From: an uncultured Fibrobacterota bacterium
GTDB taxonomy: Bacteria; Fibrobacterota; Fibrobacteria; Fibrobacterales; Fibrobacteraceae
Assembly (NCBI GenBank): GCA_903876665.1
Contig: CAIRAY010000157.1
Coordinates: 1 to 36,386, forward strand
Reading direction: 5' to 3'
Length of the DNA stretch: 36,386 nt
A program made the translations under genes and the position numbers. The notes below the pieces were generated by a model that worked only from the letters and a program-made list of their open reading frames with translations, did not search any database and had not been told where the DNA came from. Positions 26,148-34,461 of the stretch are shown here, in pieces (within the stretch, counting starts at the first letter, position 1; the number at the start of each line of letters is the position of its first letter).

Positions 26148-27320
26148 TTATTGGATCCAACTCTGATACCGACCCGAGCAATCATTTTGTTCCATAGGAC
26201 AGGTCAAATGGCTTGTATACATCTGTTTTGTTTGCACACAAGAAGAATCGCCAATACTTAGTGTTTCTTCCCAAGAATCTATGCGATCCCCAATTGTGAG
26301 TGTATTGAATTTCATGGAGGCAACACGATTGCCAACCTGAAAGGTCGCTTGTTGACAATCGCTATGAATTAGGGTTCCTCCCATCGAAGCTTCAGTCATT
26401 TCGAGAACGCCAGTCTTGCCATACAAATATTGTTCCATGAAACAAAACTGATCGATGGCCTCAATAATAACGAGATTTCCTTCTGTCATTTTCATTTGAA
26501 TGTTAATCTTTCGAGGATCCATAACTCCACCAGGAATACCGAGACGACTGGCGTTACAGTCAGATAGACTCACATCTGAATCCGATCGAGGGGTTTCTCC
26601 GGCAAACGAAAAAATGCGTTCCGAATCTGTTTCTGATTGAATATTCCAACCGGCCCAATTGCATCCATCTTCATCACGCGTGTAGAATTTTCCGTTTCGA
26701 TATTCGTTGAGTACAGAGCTACTAGAGCTATCCACCACCAGGCCATTATCGCCACATTCGTAATTGGGCTTTGACATCATAAACCCATTTTTACCCGAAT
26801 AATCCTGTTTCCCGTAACGGTAATTGAAATATATGGTCCCCGAAATGGGTGATTCTGCTAAAGCATAAATTTTTGATGCCTTTTCTGTCGTACTCCAGGG
26901 CGCTAAACCTCCGATGCCGCTTCCCAACTGGAGATCAACATTTATATCCCAATTCTTTGCGTTCACCACCAAGTTCTCTTTATTCAATACTAACGAATCC
27001 CCATCGAATACTCGAATGGAATATTTTCCCGAATCTAAGTCATTAAAAATATATAACCCACTATCTGTCGATACAACGCTATCGATGGCAGAATCTAGAG
27101 CGAGATAAAGTACAACATTCAGGCCACCTACAGAGGTGGAAACCAATGATCGTTTGGCAAGGTCAGAGCTCGGAGGTGCAGTCTCAGTAAGGATTCGCCC
27201 CGCAATAGAACCCGAGTTCCCTGCCGAAGTAACTCCAGCCTCTTTTATTGCGCAACTCATTAGGGAGGTCCCAGCGATTAGGCTGATAGTGTAGATGCTA
27301 TTTCGTATAAAGTTTTTCAT
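26148..27320 (-). CDS. Predicted lipoprotein paired with TIGR02147 protein
   Basis: A 390-aa predicted lipoprotein: lipobox LMSC (Cys23). Residues ~38-130 hold a carboxypeptidase-regulatory-like beta domain (SIAGRILTE ... TDSGLYIFNDLDSGKYSIRVF), as in two lipoproteins at 15-17 kb. The C-terminal ~250 residues contain several Cys pairs and a Ser run and match no family I know. The gene starts 12 bp after the stop of a TIGR02147 gene, with AGGTAAAG as ribosome site, so they form an operon. The same order (TIGR02147, then lipoprotein) occurs at 16379-18330. The last codons lie against the inverted-repeat element at 25786-26143. Confidence 0.75.
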   Translation of the reverse strand: MKNFIRNSIYTISLIAGTSLMSCAIKEAGVTSAGNSGSIAGRILTETAPPSSDLAKRSLVSTSVGGLNVVLYLALDSAIDSVVSTDSGLYIFNDLDSGKYSIRVFDGDSLVLNKENLVVNAKNWDINVDLQLGSGIGGLAPWSTTEKASKIYALAESPISGTIYFNYRYGKQDYSGKNGFMMSKPNYECGDNGLVVDSSSSSVLNEYRNGKFYTRDEDGCNWAGWNIQSETDSERIFSFAGETPRSDSDVSLSDCNASRLGIPGGVMDPRKINIQMKMTEGNLVIIEAIDQFCFMEQYLYGKTGVLEMTEASMGGTLIHSDCQQATFQVGNRVASMKFNTLTIGDRIDSWEETLSIGDSSCVQTKQMYTSHLTCPMEQNDCSGRYQSWIQ

Positions 27321-27332
27321 TGTCTTTACCTA

Positions 27333-28172
27333 TTATTGATTAGTTGATAAGTGTGGAAATAAATGCAGATTCATTTGATAAACTTGATCTGTGGCTTCGG
27401 TCTCGGTCAATATATATTGAATCAAGTCTTCTTGGAACAGTCGTACCTTTTCTCTCAATGCTTCAATCTTTTTAGAGGGAAAAGCAAAAGTAAGCGCGCC
27501 AATTTGTCTTTTTGCGCTCGGTAAATTCATAATAGCATCAACTGCCCGCAAAGCCATTTCCTTGTGAAACTGAGATACGGCAAGGGATACAACATCATGT
27601 CCTGTGTCCAATACTGCATCGGTTTGTCGATAGCACCCATTTTCTAATGCTTCAATCAACCCCATGGACCATAAGCTATGAATCATCGCTTTGACGCTGG
27701 CCTCAGTGACTGGGGGGATTAATCGCTGACCTAATGTGCGAATATTTCCATCGAAATTCGAAAGACAAAGCGCTTCACGCAGAATGGGCAGATTAGGATT
27801 TGCAAAATAATCATATTGACTGGTTTTTTGGGAATTCCCAGGGCGCATAGGTTGTATGCGATGCATTACACTATAATGGGTTCCTTTTTCTCGAACGCTG
27901 CTTGCTCGCGAAAAACCAACCAGAGCGCTGAAATATTCCCGCTCTTTATCGCTATGGCCAAGCACCTCTGAAAATTTATGAATTAATCCAGCACCCATGG
28001 GAGGTTTGGGATCATGCAATATTCGATGAAGCTGGCTTTTGCTCTTTATTCCCAGTTTTAAGGATAAGGAGGCAAGGCTAATTTGTTTTCGACTTTTCTT
28101 AGCCCATGTAAACCAGTCCGAAAGGTACAGGTGGCATTGCGTGTACGAATAAATGTCAGGGGCGTTTTCCAT
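27333..28172 (-). CDS. TIGR02147/DUF4423 family protein, probable regulator
   Basis: A 279-aa protein of the same family and length as that at 17491-18330, but clearly diverged. The N-terminal ~70 residues include a Cro-like helix-turn-helix candidate (ISLASLSLKLGIKSKSQLHR). The DUF4423 part follows (~100-275; VKAMIHSLWSMGLIEALENG, VSQFHKEMALRAVDAIMNLP). The function is inferred to be transcriptional control. It is first in an operon with the lipoprotein at 26148-27320, and a perfect inverted repeat 54 bp upstream of its start is a candidate self-regulatory site. Confidence 0.85.
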   Translation of the reverse strand: MENAPDIYSYTQCHLYLSDWFTWAKKSRKQISLASLSLKLGIKSKSQLHRILHDPKPPMGAGLIHKFSEVLGHSDKEREYFSALVGFSRASSVREKGTHYSVMHRIQPMRPGNSQKTSQYDYFANPNLPILREALCLSNFDGNIRTLGQRLIPPVTEASVKAMIHSLWSMGLIEALENGCYRQTDAVLDTGHDVVSLAVSQFHKEMALRAVDAIMNLPSAKRQIGALTFAFPSKKIEALREKVRLFQEDLIQYILTETEATDQVYQMNLHLFPHLSTNQ

Positions 28173-28225
28173 ACATACAAATCTAACTGTTTTCTGAAGG
28201 AGAGTTGAAGGATGTTTGTAATTAA

Positions 28226-28244
28226 CGTTCTATTTCATAGAACG
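28226..28244. promoter_or_regulatory. Perfect inverted repeat upstream of TIGR02147 gene
   Basis: CGTTCTAT (28226-28233) and ATAGAACG (28237-28244) are perfect 8-bp arms around TTC. A further half-site ATAGAAC lies at 28301-28307. This is a typical size for a dimeric repressor or activator site. It lies in the divergent region between the TIGR02147 gene and the gene at 28481. Besides this and the hairpin at 28465, the 308-bp gap shows nothing clear. Confidence 0.5.
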
Positions 28245-28464
28245 ATATGGGCTTAAATGATGCAAAAAAATGAGAATATGTGGATCAAATTTGGTTTCGT
28301 ATAGAACAATTATGCGATCTTGATGTTGCTAGAAATAAGGTGTTTTACGAGGTCTCCATTGCAAGTTAAGGCATCCGCATTGAGGTCTGATGGAGTGGGT
28401 TCATCGCTGATTTTTAGAACCCCATCAGCACTACGATTTGTAGTACATCCGTTGCAATTTCTGG

Positions 28465-28493
28465 GTGTATTTTCCTTTCTATGAAAAATACAC
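28465..28493 (+). promoter_or_regulatory. Inverted repeat enclosing the start codon of the 812-aa gene
   Basis: GTGTATTTT (28465-28473) and AAAATACAC (28485-28493) are perfect 9-bp arms. The 11-base loop CCTTTCTATGA contains the chosen ATG (28481). No purine-rich ribosome site lies in front of it, so this may limit or regulate initiation; alternatively it may be a protein-binding site. Confidence 0.4.
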
Positions 28494-30919
28494 ATGCAAT
28501 TTCGATGATCATGCAACTTTGGCTTTTCTTGCCCCTCCTCGTGGTTGCCCAGACCTCCCAATGGAATTTTACCAGCACCACCGAAGGCTGGTCCATGGCC
28601 AACAACGTTACGGGCCAGGTGAGTGGCGGTGTGTTAACCATCAATATTACCGGTGGCGATCCCTACATTGTCTCCGCGGACAATTTGAATATGGTGGCAG
28701 CCACTCACAATAAATTGAAGTTGGTTGCCTGGAACAAAACCACTGCGACCCATTTCCAACTCATGTATCGCACGGATGTAAACCCCACCTGGAATTTGGT
28801 GGATCTTGCCGTCAAGGCCAGCGACACGCAAATGCGGGAATACTTTTTGGATTTATCCTCCTTGCCGAAGTGGAGTGGTAATGTGCTTCAATTGCGGATG
28901 GATCCAGGTGATAATAACAATGGCCAGCAGCTCCTCATCGACCAGCTCGCCTTTGTACAGCAAGTCTCCGAGTGGAATTTCAATACCACCAATGATGGGT
29001 GGCTTCCTGCAAATTCTCTGACGGGGCAAGTCAGCGCCGGCATATACAGTTTACAAGTGACGGGTGCTGACCCGTTCATGAAGTCCCCTGCGGACCTGAA
29101 TTTAGATGCAAGTCAATTCAATCAGATCGACTTCGTTCTTCAGAACGCCTCCGCCGCAATCAGTTACCGCGTATACTTTATCACGAGTGATGACCAAAAC
29201 TGGGATGACAATAAGTCTCTTGAATTTTCTGTGAATCAAAGTGAGACTCTTCCCAGTAATTATGCCGTTGGCATGGTAAAAAATCCCTTGTGGAAGGGCA
29301 ATATCAAGCAGATCCGCCTTGATCCTGGCGATGGGGGAAGTGGGCAAATCAAGATCGACAAAATTGGATTTTCATTAGTCAATTTCAGCATCGACAACGG
29401 CACGATCCTCCTCAAACAGGACCTTACCCGGGGTGGGGCCATCTCTTACATTTCCAAATCAGGTACCACCAGAAGCCTGGTCAATATTTCCGATGAAGGA
29501 CGCTACATCCAACAGTCTTATTATGCGGGCCAAACTGTAAATCGCATTGCCGAAGGACAAAGTCCTGACTGGTCTCCTTGGGCATGGAACCCGATCCAAG
29601 TAGGCGATGCCTATCGCAACCGAGCGCAGATTCTTGAATATTCCAAGACGGGTACCACCACTTATGTGAAATGCATTCCCATGCTCTGGGATATGAATAA
29701 TATGCCGGCAGAAGCTGAGATGGAGCAATGGTCCACTCTGATCGGCAACCGAATTCATGTCAAGAGTCGGCTCACATCTCACCGCACGGATAACATCTAC
29801 AACGAGACCGCAGAAGACTGGCAAGAGCTCCCAGCCGTTTATCCGATTTCCGCACTGAAGAATCTCTACAGCTATTTTGGAAATGCGCCCTACACCAATG
29901 CGACAATGGACCATCCTTCGGTTGTGAATCTTTCCAGTGGTTTCTGGGGTGTTTATCCCAATATCAACGAGGGCTGGATGGCCTTTGTCGATGACAACAA
30001 CTGGGGCATGGGAATCTACAATCCCAACTGTGTTCAATGGCTTGCCGGTATGGCTGGCGGGCCGGGTGGCGAAGCTACGGACGGGTCGACCTCCTACATT
30101 GCACCGACCCACATGGATGTGATCAAAAAGAATTCGGTCTATGAGTTTGAATACGATATCATCATCGGTTCCCTGACCGAGATCCGCAGTGGAGTCTATT
30201 CCCTTCATTCCGGAAATGTGCCTAATCTGGCTCCCTCCGTTTCTTTGACGTCTCCCTTGAACAATGCAGGTTTTGTTGCTCCTGCGAGTATCAATTTCGC
30301 TGCCACCGCTTTCGATGCCGATGGAAGTATTGCCAAGGTCGACTTTTACAATGGCACCGTCCTATTGTTTTCCGACAATTCCGCACCATACACCTATGCA
30401 TGGAACAACAAACCTGTCGGGGCGTATAACCTTAAGGCTGTGGCCTACGACAATGACGGAGCGAGCACCCATTCCGCCGTGGCGAATGTGACGGTAAATA
30501 CCAGCTCCAGTTCCGATTGTGGAGTCGCAAACGAGAGCCAAAGCCTGGTGCTGAGTTGCCCGACGGGCCAGCGGATTGATTCGATTGCATTTGCAAGCTA
30601 CGGCACACCGACAGGTACCTGTGGAACCTTCCAGGTTGGAACCTGTCAGGCAACCAATAGTTTGTCTGTGGTTAACGCACTTTGTAATGGCAAGGTTGGC
30701 TGTACTGTGTCTGCAAATAATGCCACCTTTGGAGAGCCATGTAACGGGACCTTCAAAAAGATTGCGGTGGAGGTTTCTTGTAAAGTTGATGTGCCCACTC
30801 CAATTCGCATTCCCGGTCCAGTCCCCTCGGTTAAAATCAGTGATCCTTCGACCCCTGGCATGAATTTTGATTTATTAGGTCGTGATAAAGCGTTAACCCA
30901 CAAAAGGAGTTCACCATGA
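28481..30919 (+). CDS. Secreted modular protein with two GGDPY modules, unknown core, Ig and SUEL lectin
   Basis: An 812-aa secreted protein. Signal peptide ~1-23 (cut after VVA). Two GGDPY-type modules come first (~27-158 with WNFTSTTEGW ... GGDPYIVSADNL; ~165-297 with GADPFMKSPADL). The core (~304-580) begins TILLKQDLTRGGAISYISKS and contains DEGRYIQQSYYAG and WNPIQVGD; it faintly recalls galactose-mutarotase-like folds, but I do not recognise a family. An Ig domain (~585-674) and a SUEL/Gal-lectin domain (~680-767, NATFGEPCNG) follow, and the tail is NFDLLGRDK plus eight residues. The stop overlaps the start of the GH26 gene (ATGA), so it likely works on mannan too. The ATG at 28481 lacks a ribosome site; ATG 28508 is an alternative. 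Confidence 0.72.
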   Translation: MKNTHAISMIMQLWLFLPLLVVAQTSQWNFTSTTEGWSMANNVTGQVSGGVLTINITGGDPYIVSADNLNMVAATHNKLKLVAWNKTTATHFQLMYRTDVNPTWNLVDLAVKASDTQMREYFLDLSSLPKWSGNVLQLRMDPGDNNNGQQLLIDQLAFVQQVSEWNFNTTNDGWLPANSLTGQVSAGIYSLQVTGADPFMKSPADLNLDASQFNQIDFVLQNASAAISYRVYFITSDDQNWDDNKSLEFSVNQSETLPSNYAVGMVKNPLWKGNIKQIRLDPGDGGSGQIKIDKIGFSLVNFSIDNGTILLKQDLTRGGAISYISKSGTTRSLVNISDEGRYIQQSYYAGQTVNRIAEGQSPDWSPWAWNPIQVGDAYRNRAQILEYSKTGTTTYVKCIPMLWDMNNMPAEAEMEQWSTLIGNRIHVKSRLTSHRTDNIYNETAEDWQELPAVYPISALKNLYSYFGNAPYTNATMDHPSVVNLSSGFWGVYPNINEGWMAFVDDNNWGMGIYNPNCVQWLAGMAGGPGGEATDGSTSYIAPTHMDVIKKNSVYEFEYDIIIGSLTEIRSGVYSLHSGNVPNLAPSVSLTSPLNNAGFVAPASINFAATAFDADGSIAKVDFYNGTVLLFSDNSAPYTYAWNNKPVGAYNLKAVAYDNDGASTHSAVANVTVNTSSSSDCGVANESQSLVLSCPTGQRIDSIAFASYGTPTGTCGTFQVGTCQATNSLSVVNALCNGKVGCTVSANNATFGEPCNGTFKKIAVEVSCKVDVPTPIRIPGPVPSVKISDPSTPGMNFDLLGRDKALTHKRSSP

Positions 30920-32868
30920 AAATATGTCAAGGACTATTCTTTATGGGCATCATGTTGCAAGGCATATTGCACGCTCAAACCATAACCCTGGAATCCGAAG
31001 CCGCCACCCTTACCGGGGTATCCGTGGCGAAGAGCCATGTGGGCTATTCTGGAACGGGCTATGTGGTAATGGGGGCAACAGGAAGCATGCAGTTTCGCGT
31101 CACCCTCGCGCAAAATGGGGTATACCAGATGAATGTCAGGGCCAGTACTCCCATGGGCGCAAAAAATCAAAAGCTATTGCTAAATGGAGTCTATATATCC
31201 CCTCTTGTGTATCCAGCAAATCCCGCATGGTTTGACGCCAGTGCGGGCTCACTTGCTCTCAAGGCAGGAGACAATTGGATCAAAATTGAGGCCGATTGGG
31301 GCTACATGGAATTCGATCGGATCAGTCTCACCAAAGTTCCCAACCATGATTACTCTCAAGTGGTGGTGCAGCCCGTAGACCTTTATGCAAACCTAGCAAC
31401 CAAACAGCTCTATACCACCCTGCGCTCCCACTACGGAACCAATATCATTTCCGGCCAAACATCCTATTGGGACGAGCTGGTAACCATCGCTCGAAGGACT
31501 CCGGTCATTCGCGGGTTTGACATGCAGAATTATTCTCCTCACAATCCCTGGGGCGTCAACTGGAAATCCTGGGATGACGGCATGGTCAAGTCTGCCATCG
31601 ATTGGTATAACAGCACCGGAAAAAAAGGAATAGTGACCTTTCAGTGGCACTGGTTCTCACCCTTGGGTGGCGTGCTCAAGACCAGCACCTTCAATAAGGC
31701 AGAGACCTCCTTTGACATCACCAAAGCCGTGCAGCCAGGAACCGCTGAATACCTAGCTACCCTACGGGATATCGATTCCATCGCAGTTCAGCTGAAACGG
31801 TTGCAGGCTGCAGGCGTCCCCGTTCTTTGGCGCCCCTTGCACGAGGCCGGTGGGGGCTGGTTCTGGTGGGGTGCTAAAGGCCCTGCGCCAGCCAAAGCGC
31901 TCTATAATATCATGTATGATCGTCTAACGGGTTATCATGGATTGCACAATTTGATCTGGGTGTGGGCGTCTCCAGAACCTGAATGGTATCCGGGCAACAC
32001 CAAAGTGGATATTATTGCCTATGATTCTTATCCTGGGCCCTATGTTTACTCCTCACAGAAATCCACCTTCGACAAGCTATTTGAAATCGTAGGTGGCAAA
32101 AAACTGGTGGCCATGTCCGAAAATGGTCCCATCCCCGATATTGCAACGTGCATCGCAGAGGATGCCATGTGGTCCTATTTTGCCACCTGGGTAGACTTCG
32201 CCAGCAAGGAAAATTCCGCAAGCCATGTTCAATATACCTACGCCCATTCCCGAGTCATTAGTCTAGATGAATTCAATTTGTTGTCCTCTTCCAAACTCCA
32301 AAGTTCCTCCATCAAAGCCTCCAGTTCCAGCGCGGTCGCTCCATCGAGCAGTAGCACGACCAGTGGACTTTGTGGGAACCCGGTCCTGATATCCAACTCA
32401 GGTACATACAACATTTCAGCAAATGGCGCTTGTTTTAAAATTGATGCTCGCACCTTTAGGCTGGGAACCATGCTAAGTGTTCGCAACAATGGTGCCTATT
32501 ATGAGCGCATTGAATGGACCGGCGGCCTGGACCAGAATGTGACCAGTTGCAAACAAACGATTTCAACCCTTTCGGGCAATGGCGCTCAACTCAACAACTT
32601 TGCCGCAGGCAAAGATGCTTCGGGCTATTCTTGGCTTAAGGTTATCCCAACGAATGGAAGTGCGGTGAGCATCTATTTGGATCGGCAGAACTGGCAGAAT
32701 GGGAGTGGTTGTACTGGAGCCGTTGTTCCTCCCAGTGCGCCTCCTCCCCGAATTGCGGGCAGTGCCGAAGGTACAACGGCCATTGGGCATAATCCAACTA
32801 ACCCCACATTGTCCTTGCCGGAGCTGCTTTTGGACCGTGACTTATTGGGACGGACGAGGAATGACTAG
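30916..32868 (+). CDS. Secreted GH26 endo-beta-1,4-mannanase with CBM35-like domain
   Basis: A 650-aa secreted enzyme that cleaves internal beta-1,4 bonds of mannan, glucomannan or galactomannan. Signal peptide 1-20 (cut after LHA). An N-terminal CBM35-like domain (~22-140) precedes the GH26 barrel (~149-455). The acid/base is E310 in RPLHEAGGGWFWWG and the nucleophile is E402 in VAMSENGPIPD; both contexts are typical of GH26. A short Ser linker leads to the four-Cys module (~484-600), and the protein ends in LLLDRDLLGRTRND, again a stub of a sorting tail. It is coupled to the preceding gene by an ATGA overlap with AAAGGAG as ribosome site. The mannanase call is firm. Confidence 0.93.
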   Translation: MKICQGLFFMGIMLQGILHAQTITLESEAATLTGVSVAKSHVGYSGTGYVVMGATGSMQFRVTLAQNGVYQMNVRASTPMGAKNQKLLLNGVYISPLVYPANPAWFDASAGSLALKAGDNWIKIEADWGYMEFDRISLTKVPNHDYSQVVVQPVDLYANLATKQLYTTLRSHYGTNIISGQTSYWDELVTIARRTPVIRGFDMQNYSPHNPWGVNWKSWDDGMVKSAIDWYNSTGKKGIVTFQWHWFSPLGGVLKTSTFNKAETSFDITKAVQPGTAEYLATLRDIDSIAVQLKRLQAAGVPVLWRPLHEAGGGWFWWGAKGPAPAKALYNIMYDRLTGYHGLHNLIWVWASPEPEWYPGNTKVDIIAYDSYPGPYVYSSQKSTFDKLFEIVGGKKLVAMSENGPIPDIATCIAEDAMWSYFATWVDFASKENSASHVQYTYAHSRVISLDEFNLLSSSKLQSSSIKASSSSAVAPSSSSTTSGLCGNPVLISNSGTYNISANGACFKIDARTFRLGTMLSVRNNGAYYERIEWTGGLDQNVTSCKQTISTLSGNGAQLNNFAAGKDASGYSWLKVIPTNGSAVSIYLDRQNWQNGSGCTGAVVPPSAPPPRIAGSAEGTTAIGHNPTNPTLSLPELLLDRDLLGRTRND

Positions 32869-32914
32869 CATTAATTTATGCCTAGCATGGCATGGCAACC
32901 GGGGATGCTTTCCG

Positions 32915-33568
32915 TTATCCTAGCGCCCGCACATAGGCGTTATGGCGCATCTCGTGGGCGATGCTAGTTTGGGGACCGTGGCCCGGAATGGCAGTCGTGT
33001 CTTGGGGCAGGCGGTACAGAACCGTTTGAATGGAGTTCTGCAGGGCGGCCTGGCTTCCGCCGGGAAGATCGGTGCGGCCCACGGATTCGTAGAAGAGGGT
33101 GTCCCCTACTACGGCCAAATTAAGGGCGGGAAAGTAAAAGGTCACCGATCCCGGCGTGTGTCCGGGAACATGTAAAACCTGGATTTCAAAGCCTGGTTCG
33201 ATGTTTAGAATTTGCCCGTGGGCGAGGGGGGTGGGGTCCAAGTCCATTGCTTCCGCCTGGATTCCAAAGGATAATCCGTGTCGGGGAATGTCCAGAAAAA
33301 TGGGGAGGTCGGCGGGGTGCAGTTGTGGGTTCAAATGAAGGAGCTTGCCGACTCTGCAGGCCGAGGCTGCGTGATCCACGTGGGCGTGGGTGAGTAGCAA
33401 GGCCTTGACTTGGAGCTCGTGCCCTTGGATGAATTGCAAAAAGGGTGCGGGATCGTCGGTGGGGTCGATCAAAACCGCCGAAAGGGTGGCTTCGTTCCAG
33501 ACGATTGTGCCCCGGCATTGAAGTCTGCCGGAGGACATGGATTTGTAGTTCAGCTTGGTTTCCATCAT
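32915..33568 (-). CDS. MBL-fold metallo-hydrolase, glyoxalase II-like
   Basis: A 217-aa cytoplasmic enzyme of the metallo-beta-lactamase superfamily. The metal-binding motif THAHVDHA (H61, H63, D65, H66) is complete; HVPGHTPGS, VGDTLFYESVGRTDLPGG and IPGHGP give the remaining ligands. The arrangement is that of small glyoxalase II-like hydrolases that act on thioesters, though the C-terminal substrate domain of true GloB is missing. The two ATG codons at 33568 and 33565 are both possible. The gene is convergent with the mannanase gene (46 bp apart) and unrelated to the polysaccharide genes by context. Confidence 0.88.
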   Translation of the reverse strand: MMETKLNYKSMSSGRLQCRGTIVWNEATLSAVLIDPTDDPAPFLQFIQGHELQVKALLLTHAHVDHAASACRVGKLLHLNPQLHPADLPIFLDIPRHGLSFGIQAEAMDLDPTPLAHGQILNIEPGFEIQVLHVPGHTPGSVTFYFPALNLAVVGDTLFYESVGRTDLPGGSQAALQNSIQTVLYRLPQDTTAIPGHGPQTSIAHEMRHNAYVRALG

Positions 33569-33626
33569 GCAATCTTAGAAAGGATATGGTAAAATGGGAA
33601 CAGGAGAATAATCGGTAGGAGGGGCT

Positions 33627-34445
33627 ATGACTTTTTCATATTTAGGGGATTTTCGTTCTCTTTGCCTCATTTGGATTCTGCTTTGCAGGCCATTGTTCGC
33701 CGGGGAAGTTCCACCGGATTCGTCGGTCACGGTAAATTTAGCGGATGGTTCCCAGCTGTCGGGGAAAATCCTTCGCTTGGATTCCGCCCATGTGGAAATT
33801 GCCTTGAATCGGGACTCCACCGGCAAAGCCCAGGCGCCCGCGCGGGTAGATGGGCGTTCGCGCTACCTCTATGCTCCGAGTTCTTTCAATTTGAAATCCG
33901 GGGATATGTTGTTCAGCCAAAAGGAATTGGCATTTTCGACTTTTGCCTATGGTGTAACGGATCAAATTAGTCTTCAATTGGGCAGTATTATTCCCTTGCA
34001 ATTTGCGGACGAGGGGCAAAATGCCTTAGGGGGATTCAAAATTGGAGACATGTGGATGGGGACCATTGGTGGTCATTTCGGAGTGCAAGCGTTTTACTTT
34101 TACGAGGCTTCCATTTTGGTGCCTTTTGCAGGTGCGACCGTAGCCCGGGGGCCGGCCCAAGTCAGCTTCAACTACGCCCAGGGGATGAACTTGAACGAAA
34201 GAAATGGCCGCTTGCAAGTACTCGATTTGGCGGGAGCGTACCGCCTGACTCCAAGCCTCTCGCTGGTCTCTGAGAATCTGTTATTCCTACCCACGAAGGG
34301 GAAGATTGGGGACAAACAATATATTTGGGCGGGAAGTTTAGTGGCCCGCTACCATGGGCAAATTCTTTTGCTCGACGCAGGACTCATCAAGATGGAGGAC
34401 GCCCCAGTTCCCATTCCCTGGGTGGATTTCAGTTTCCAGATTTGA
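33627..34445 (+). CDS. Probable outer-membrane beta-barrel protein
   Basis: A 272-aa exported protein. TAGGAGG seven bases before the ATG supports the start. Signal peptide ~1-25 (cut after LFA). An N-terminal segment (~30-55, VTVNLADGSQLSGKILRLDSAHVEI) resembles a small SH3-like or LSM-like strand set, often seen before beta-barrels. From ~80 on, alternating hydrophobic and polar strands with Gly and aromatic residues suggest an outer-membrane barrel. No catalytic motif is seen. It stands divergent from the MBL-fold gene. Confidence 0.65.
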   Translation: MTFSYLGDFRSLCLIWILLCRPLFAGEVPPDSSVTVNLADGSQLSGKILRLDSAHVEIALNRDSTGKAQAPARVDGRSRYLYAPSSFNLKSGDMLFSQKELAFSTFAYGVTDQISLQLGSIIPLQFADEGQNALGGFKIGDMWMGTIGGHFGVQAFYFYEASILVPFAGATVARGPAQVSFNYAQGMNLNERNGRLQVLDLAGAYRLTPSLSLVSENLLFLPTKGKIGDKQYIWAGSLVARYHGQILLLDAGLIKMEDAPVPIPWVDFSFQI

Positions 34446-34461
34446 AAGCGGGTGGAATGGT

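Noticed and set aside
25804..26181. 125-codon minus-strand frame across the inverted-repeat element
   Set aside because: It spans hairpins and G/C runs, runs into the lipoprotein gene in another frame and has an unnatural Arg/Pro/Ser-rich composition.
29459..30208. 249-codon minus-strand frame opposite the 812-aa gene
   Set aside because: No ribosome site or family; the + strand frame has signal peptide, Ig and lectin domains.
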